A stretch of 64,000 bases of DNA from Vanilla planifolia (Eukaryota > Streptophyta > Magnoliopsida > Asparagales > Orchidaceae). Under the pieces are notes generated by a model that had not been told where the DNA came from, did no database searches, and saw only the letters and a program-made list of their open reading frames with translations. This document shows, one piece after another, positions 57,646 through 64,000 of this stretch. The stretch spans positions 6,150,626-6,214,625 of the forward strand of contig CM043875.1 of the NCBI GenBank assembly GCA_023846275.1, read 5' to 3'. Numbering within the stretch: position 1 is the stretch's first letter; every line of letters starts with the position of its first letter. Both the position numbers and the translations under genes were made by a program.

Positions 57646-58515
57646 ATAATGAACAATCGGATTAAATAGGAATCATTGATTGCCAATAAAAAGCTAGAAA
57701 GTAAACTAAAGGTAAAAGAATACATCCATAATAACCTTACTGATGACCAATAATTACATTAAATAAGATGTGTTGATTCTATGTAGAAAGTTTGCAAGAA
57801 AATTGGATGTAAAAGATTATTAGTAATCAACAATTCACAAATCAATGTAAAAGAGGTGAAAGGCTCAAGCTAAGCTAAAGATGCCAAGTAAAAAGATATC
57901 GGCATCCCTTACAATATTTGATAAAACGATTTAAGCACAAACCTCAATAGTAGAAAGAGATTGCAAACGCATGACCAAATTTGGTGATCAAAAGTCTAAA
58001 ACTTATCCTTAATGCAACAAGTTATCAACTCTCCACTGGTCATGGAAAAAAAAGTAGCCCAAGTTATCTAGACCACATACTTCCATACAAGCATGGGCCT
58101 TAAAAAATCAAAAGATGATGAAAAATGGGTTCAAAGCCTGGATCCCCAATCCTTAATTGTTAGAGATTATCTATACATGAGGTCATTTTTATCATTGTTG
58201 AGATGCCTCCCTTATTGAAGTTTGTGAAAATGAGATTTAATATGATTTTTTGAGAGCATAAGCTACTCCACTTGAACATTGGCAACAAAGGCTATTCAAA
58301 GGGGTTAATAATGGCCCACACTCCAAAGAGATGCAATAGAGTTTGCCAAAGTTTGTTGCAATTGTAAAAAAATATGAAAAAGCTATTTAGAAAGACTATT
58401 AAAATTATGAGACCAATCAATGTCTCATAAACCTATGCAATGTGAGTCATGAATATTATCAAGCTTTTCCTTAATGTTTGGAGAAACTAGAAATAACTAT
58501 TGAATCATTGATCCA

Positions 58516-60325
58516 TGTAACACTAATTTGATAACAATAAAACCATTCTATTATTTTATTAATATTTTTTTAAAAATTTTTAAGATCATATATCTCAACA
58601 ATGAATAGATGAATCCATTAAAGAAGCTTAGTCTTGATTTAAGAAATTCAATGATGATGCTTGGTGTAAATTGTAACTGAAACCAATGAAATACAAAACT
58701 TGAGCATTAGAGAAGAATCTTTGAAGAGTTTCTTTATTTTGATATTTGTATATAAGATCTATAACAATTTACTTTATACACTATGACTATGATAAGGTTT
58801 TGAATAAGTGTGTTAAAAGTTTTTTAAATCACTTATCCAATTATAGAGGTTTAGCTTAAGGCATGCATTTTATTATGCTTTTTAAACATATAAATATGCC
58901 TTAGTAAAGATTTTTTAATATATAAATTTGCATTAAAAAGACAAAAAATATATTTAGAATACAAAACCTCAAATTCGAGTAAAATAAATCATCATATAGT
59001 ACAATGCACCTATCATACGATACAATTAATTCATATGTGTATGTATGAATGGATGATAGAACAATCTGATTGAGCATTGTGCAAAAGTTTCACATCATTG
59101 TTTACTAACATCTCACTTGTTGTACAATACAATTGATTTCTATTAACAATCACTCTTGCCCAAAAAGATTGCATAATGCATTCATATAATATAATCATAT
59201 GTTTTGTATAATACAAACTTAACAAATAATATAGTGAGTGTGCATTTGATAAGGTCAAACCCGAGGAAATTGTATGATATAACATTATTACATCGAACAA
59301 ATATGATAAGGATAATATGGATTGAGAGTTATCCCGAGTGCTTTGTAAAGCATGATGTTATTATATCATACAATAAGACCTTATGTAAGTATCTGAGAAG
59401 GGGTAGTCAAACAATCTAAAAAGTTGAATGATTAACATTTATTACAATCATAAGTATGATCAATAGAAGTTATGGGAATAACGACTAGTTTGCCTGAATT
59501 TTGAGAAATTTTATTATAATTGCTGAGGGATATGTGAAGGTATTGAAAAACTTTTTAATGCTTATAAAAAGTGGTCCCAACATTGTAAATAGGTTAACAA
59601 ACAATTATATATCTTTTGTAAAAAGTGAAAGTCATCATACACATTAAGAAGAATGGGAGAAAAGCAAGGTTTAAGGTACAATTTCATTCTCTATCATTTC
59701 ATAGCCTTTGCTTCATTGAACTAAGTTGCAAATCAATCTTTCATTGCTTTAACTTCAATTTGGTGTGTCTCTTGACAATTGCATTGGATTATAGGGTTTT
59801 GTGCTTGAGCTTTTTACATTGGTTCATCGTCCTATCGTTAAGATATTATTTTTTTATCTTTTGTTTGGTCTTTTAGTCATTGTTGTAGAGTTTATTGGCT
59901 CAATGATTTGTAGGGTCCTTAACATGATATTATAAGCTCCTTTGAGCTAGCATTTGCAAAGTGTTTTGGCTCGATACTTTGTAAGTCTTGTTAACTTCGT
60001 GTTTGTAGAGTTATTTGGCTTGGTGTGGGGTTTGGCTTACCAGGTTTTGTGAAAGACATTTTAGTGTTTTTTTTCTAACCTTTTAGTCAATGATAAATGT
60101 TGATCTAATTTTATATCGAATCACTTAAAAATTATTTGTGTACTTTCTTTCATTGTACTATACACAAAATGTTTTTAAAAGTAAACAAGAGTTTTTAAAA
60201 CAAGTTTACAAGAGTCATTAAGAAATTCTAAAACCTTCTGTTGCTTTACTTGATATCGTTGAATTTATAATTTCATAATTCATACTTCTCTTTTGTGGAC
60301 ATCGCACTCTCATATTTTTCTAACA
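58516..60325 (+). repeat. 5' LTR of a gag-only retrotransposon
   Basis: Begins at about TGTAACACTAATTTGATAAC and ends TTTTTCTAACA, two bases before a primer-binding site. It matches 62105-63768 in the same orientation through AATGAATAGATGAATCCATT, CTTTATTTTGATATTTGTAT, a TCATACGATACAATTAATTC block and the GGTGTGGGGTTTGGCTTACC block. It belongs to the same broad LTR group as 14107-16010 and 20160-22025. The left end is approximate. Confidence 0.78.
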
Positions 60326-60327
60326 AA

Positions 60328-60340
60328 TGGTATAAGAGCA
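60328..60340 (+). other. Retrotransposon primer-binding site (initiator-Met tRNA type)
   Basis: TGGTATAAGAGCA lies two bases after the LTR end and differs by one base from the usual plant TGGTATCAGAGCA, which pairs with the 3' end of initiator methionine tRNA to start reverse transcription. Confidence 0.85.
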
Positions 60341-60439
60341 TAGTTGCTTTTAAAGTCTAATCATCCTAAATAAGATCCTTATGATATCTCACAAATGATA
60401 GCCAATCATGCTATCTTGACAGAATAAGTTTCATCCTAT

Positions 60440-62043
60440 TGTCTACCTTTATTTAAAGGTAAAATTTTTATTAATATAAGAAGAATTGCATGAATATTTT
60501 TCTTGAGTCTATTGATCTTAAAATTGGGATATTGTTAAAAATATTCTTGAGTTTCACATTAAAATGATGAATAATATATTGGTTAGAAAGCTTTTGAGTG
60601 CTCTCATTCCTTAAGAAAAATATCAAGTTCAATTCAATACCGAGGTTTGAATATCTTTTATTGTGGCCTCTTGACCACCAAATTCAATATGCTAATGAAC
60701 CTTAAAACTACCTATAAGGTATGGGAGAAGCTTGAGGTCATCTTCGAAAGTACTAGTTTAAGTTAAACAATCTAAAATTAATTTACTCATGCATAATCAT
60801 GAGCTTCTTTGTATGCAAGGAGAGTTCATTAAGGTTATATTTACTCAATTTACTATCATTGTAAATGAACTCTTAAATATTGGTAGAGTATTTTCTAACA
60901 TTAAACAAGTGAAGAAGATTCTCCATATGCTACCCAAGGAGTTTGACCCCATAGTGACAACAATTAAAATCTCAAATAACTTGGATCATCGCTCACTTGA
61001 TGAGCTATTTAGAGATCTCATGATTAATGAGATAAAAATGACAAGAAAAAAAGAAGAGAAAGTGCAACAAAGGCAACTGAAGAAGGAGAAGTTATTTCTT
61101 TGAGGGTTGCTCCACTGATCCAATGAAGAATCCTCTCGCAACGATGATGTATAAATTCCTTTTAAATGTTTAACTTCAATTTTTAAGAAGATAATTGTAG
61201 GTAATTCTAGAAGAAGGAAATGAACTAACACTGCCATAAGTGCAAGGAACCTGGATACTATCATTCCAATTGTCTGAAATTGATGGAAAAGAGAAAGAAA
61301 AAGAACTTCATAAAAGGTAAAAAGAAAAGGAAGGCCATGATGGCCAATTGGAGCAATTATGAGTCATCTTCAACCTCCTCAACTAGTGAGGAAAGTAAAG
61401 AAGAAAAGAAGAATTTAATGTCTTTCAGCAAAGTAAAAAGCACCTTAAGTAGTGAGGAAATTGATGAAAGAGAGATTATATGTTTCATGACACATCTCCA
61501 TGACTCATTCAAGAAAAAAATGAGGAAAGCCAACTCTCTTGCAATAAATTAGAAAGTAATTTATTTGAATTGACAAATATTTTTAAAGTTCTTTCAAAGA
61601 AATATACAAATTTTAAAAAGAAATATTATGAATACCTTAGACTTTGTGAAGAATTGAATGAAAAAAATACAAAATATTTACATTAATTGCAAGCAACTAG
61701 AGATAAACTTGCCAAAACTATTAATTTAAATACAAAAGATAAAGTGATTTTTTATCAATTCAAGAAGTTGCATTCAAATTATTCTACATCCCATCACATG
61801 TATAAGATTGTTACATTTCAAAATTATAAATCCATGCATACTAAAAATTTTTCTATATATTCTCTTATTTGTAATTATTGTTCAACAATGGAATGTATTT
61901 TTAAAACTTACAAGATTAGATTAACTGTTAACTATAAATATCTCACCTATATCTGGATTAAAAAGAATAATACTCATATACCTAGAAATGTTGAATCAAT
62001 TAATTGTAGAATGGTTGGACCCAAATCCATTTGGTTTCCCTAA
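60440..62043 (+). pseudogene. Decayed gag (UBN2 domain and CCHC zinc knuckle)
   Basis: The order is that of Copia gag. There are N-terminal scraps (KLLSALIP, KINLLMHNHELLCMQGEF). The clean frame 60789-61103 follows, with the UBN2 core: FTQFTIIVNELLNIGRVFSN, IKQVKKILHMLPKEFDPIVT, LDHRSLDELFRDLMINEIKM. A zinc knuckle CHKCKEPGYYHSNC-like sequence is read near 61230-61280, allowing for a shift, and is followed by a Lys- and Ser-rich tail (61280-61552: SSSTSSTSEESKEE). A coiled-coil-like region leads to the late-gag motif NVESINCRMVGPKSIWFP. Protease should follow but does not. Frame changes and stops between the pieces mean no functional protein. Confidence 0.75.
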
Positions 62044-62104
62044 TATAACGTTTAAATTGTTATAGTAACGTGAATGTTTCCTTAGTTCAATTAAAAAAAA
62101 GAAA

Positions 62105-63768
62105 AATCCTAATAGAAAGTAGGTTGATTAGCTTTAATAATATTTGAATAAGTAAATCCATTAGAGAAACGTAGTATTGACTCAAAAGATTTATTAACAA
62201 TGTTTGTTATAAATTATAATTGGTACCAAGGAAACATAGTTTGAACATGCATGAAAAATAACATTTCAATAGTCTCTTTATTTTGGTAGTAATATGTAAA
62301 ATCTATAATAATTTATTTAAAATATTAGAACTAAAATAATATTTAAAATGTGTGATAAAAAATTTTTCAATCAATCATCTACTCAAAGATTTAGTTTAAT
62401 GCATACATTTCATCAAGCTTTTCTAACATATGAATATGCCTTGATAAGAATTAAAAATATAAGTTTGCATTAACAAGATAAAATATACTTAGAATGCAAA
62501 ACTTTAAATTTGAACAAGACAAGTCATATTACATAGTACGATGTACCTATTGTATGATACAATTAGTTCATATATGTATATATGAATAGATGATATGACA
62601 ATCTAATTGAACATTGCATAGAAGTTCCACATCATTGTATAGTACGATCCCACTTATAATGCAATACAATTGGTTTGTATTGACAATCACTTAATGAGGC
62701 CAAACCCAAGGAAATTATACTATTTGATATTATTACATCGAACAATAGGATCAAGACAATATGTATTAAAAGAAGTTGTCTCGAGTGCTTCATACATCAT
62801 GATGTTATTATATTGTACAATACAATCCTATGCTAATAAATGAGAAGAAGTAGTCAAATAGTTTGAAAGCTCAAACAATGAATTCATTTATTAGCATGTA
62901 CAATCCAATCTTTGGATCAAATAGTACAATCAATACAAGTTATATGAGCAATGACTAATTTGACTGAATATCGAGAAATTTTATTATGGTCATTGAGGAA
63001 TATTTGGAGCCACTGAAAAGGTTTCTAATACTTATGAAAAGGGATCCAAACATTATGAATAAATTAATGATCAATTGCATAGATTTCGAAAAGAGCTACA
63101 TTTGAAGATCATCATATACATTAAAGAGAATGAGAGAAAAGAGATTAGAATTCCAAATTTGTTCTTCATTACTTCTCAACTTTCATTCTATTAAGTGAAG
63201 TTGCAAATTAATCTTACATTGCTTTAATTTTGATTTAGTATGATTCTTGATAATTGTATCAGTTTATAAGACTTTGTATTTGTACTTTATATATTAGTTC
63301 ATTGTGTCATCATTAGAACTATCTTTGATCTTTTAGTCTTCTTGGTTGTTGTTATAAGGTCTTCTAGTCAGTGATTTGCAAGATCATTTGGTCTGATATT
63401 GTAAGTTATTTTGAGTCGGTATTTATAGGGTCTTTTGGCCTAACGTTGTGGGATCCTTTGGCCCAATGTGGGGTTTGGCCTATCTATTTTTGTAAAAGAT
63501 ATTTTAGTATTTTTACCTAATAGTTTACATGGAGGTAGACAAATCCGATTTTGGATAAAACCACCTAAAAATTACTTATATATTTTCTTTTTTTACACTC
63601 TCTATACAAAATATTTTTAGAAGTAAATAAGAGTTTTTAAAATAAGTTTACAAGAACTACTAAGAAATTCCTAAAACTTCTGTTAATTTAGTTGATATCA
63701 TTGAATTTACAATTTTCATAATTCAATCTCCCTTTGTTTGGACATCATGCTCTTATATTTTACTAATA
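62105..63768 (+). repeat. 3' LTR of the gag-only retrotransposon
   Basis: Preceded by an A/G-rich tract (AAAAAAAAGAAAAA at about 62091-62104) that may be the polypurine tract. It matches the 5' LTR, with deletions near its start, and ends TTTTACTAATA, where the 5' LTR has TTTTTCTAACA. The beginning is approximate. Confidence 0.75.
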
Positions 63769-64000
63769 ACTTCTGTTGCTATCAACCACTTTATCAAGTG
63801 GACCAAAACCAAGCCAATATTTATTAAGGAAAAAGACTAACATAACAACGTTATTATATTAGAAATATTTTGTAGGTATAAGATGTTCTTCACCATCTCC
63901 AACAACAAAATGACATTGTTAAGATAAGAAGAGCTCCAGAGCATTTGTCGAACTACCAATAACTATCTCATGTGAATATTTACGTTATTCTTCTTATTAT
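63769..64000 (+). mobile_element. Ty3/gypsy integrase core fragment running off the window
   Basis: Plus-strand translation starts TSVAINHFIKWTKTKPIFIK and then, with a shift, reads VIILEIFCRYKMFFTISNN. This matches the plant gypsy (Athila/Tat-type) integrase core VAVDYFTKWIEAEPL...F..KNI.CRYG.P..I.SDN. A stop codon and a changed active-site Asp (DN to NN) indicate a relic. It directly abuts the 3' LTR end, so the gag-only element may have inserted beside or into it. Confidence 0.6.

Larger units (their letters stand above)
55641..58515. other. Unassigned repeat DNA with an internal duplication
   Basis: Moderately AT-rich, with no recognised domain in any frame. The 57049-57318 open frame is not recognised as a domain. 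A duplicated block at 56711-57003 / 57339-57645 suggests that the region is part of a transposon or its LTR. Confidence 0.35.
58516..63768 (+). mobile_element. Gag-only LTR retrotransposon (Copia/SIRE-type LTRs)
   Basis: Two direct LTRs of about 1.7-1.8 kb enclose only about 1.8 kb. The internal DNA holds a primer-binding site (60328-60340), a UBN2/gag-like region and a CCHC zinc knuckle, then passes directly into an A-rich tract and the 3' LTR. Protease, integrase, RT and RNase H are missing, which matches the non-autonomous class sometimes called TR-GAG. Many stops show the copy is old. No 5-bp target duplication could be recognised. Confidence 0.78.

Overview
This is a window from the nuclear genome of a flowering plant. 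It is AT-rich and repeat-dense, with spliced GT-AG genes, several classes of plant retrotransposon and a plastid psbI-like fragment. A GC-richer codon style in the first gene and in the L1-type LINEs hints at a monocot, but I cannot name the species. I see no bacterial-style gene organisation, no CRISPR array and no convincing RNA gene.

Layout. (1) 1-430: one small intact gene for a basic protein of unknown function. (2) 425-3526: AT-rich spacer. (3) 3527-11360: two decayed L1-type LINEs on the minus strand. The first is split by a 2.2 kb solo LTR (6114-8340) with a perfect 5-bp target duplication TTGCT. (4) 12664-13200: three C-terminal exons of a GH27 alpha-galactosidase, frameshifted, so a relic. 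(5) 14107-31990: a repeat field. It holds two diverged Copia-type LTRs (14107-16010 and 20160-22025), a possible Ty3/gypsy LTR (22903 on), a minus-strand gypsy protease/RT relic (about 24050-26262), short tandem repeats, and a second solo LTR (28337-30394) of the same family as the one inside the LINE, flanked by GATAA. (6) 32012-49168: the main gene, aconitate hydratase, on the minus strand. Seventeen in-frame exons cover everything from about residue 90 of the family to the stop codon. One 10.8 kb intron is filled by a decayed chromovirus-like gypsy element with its 3' LTR and by a pair of unidentified repeats. The first one or two exons are not visible in the following 14.8 kb. (7) 49169-58515: repeats, a psbI-like plastid relic, a 29-34 bp inverted repeat and a duplicated block of about 290 bp. 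(8) 58516-63768: an LTR retrotransposon with two LTRs, a primer-binding site and gag only, next to a fragment of gypsy integrase that runs to the window end.

The only genes that look functional are the small basic-protein gene and aconitase (TCA/glyoxylate cycle, citrate to isocitrate). The rest records successive, nested retroelement insertions. I found no credible undescribed biological system. The most useful observations are the two LTR insertions with perfect target duplications, the gag-only element, the aconitase gene with very long introns and missing 5' exons, and variation in subrepeat copy number between the two solo LTRs. All homology calls were made by eye; no database or alignment was run.
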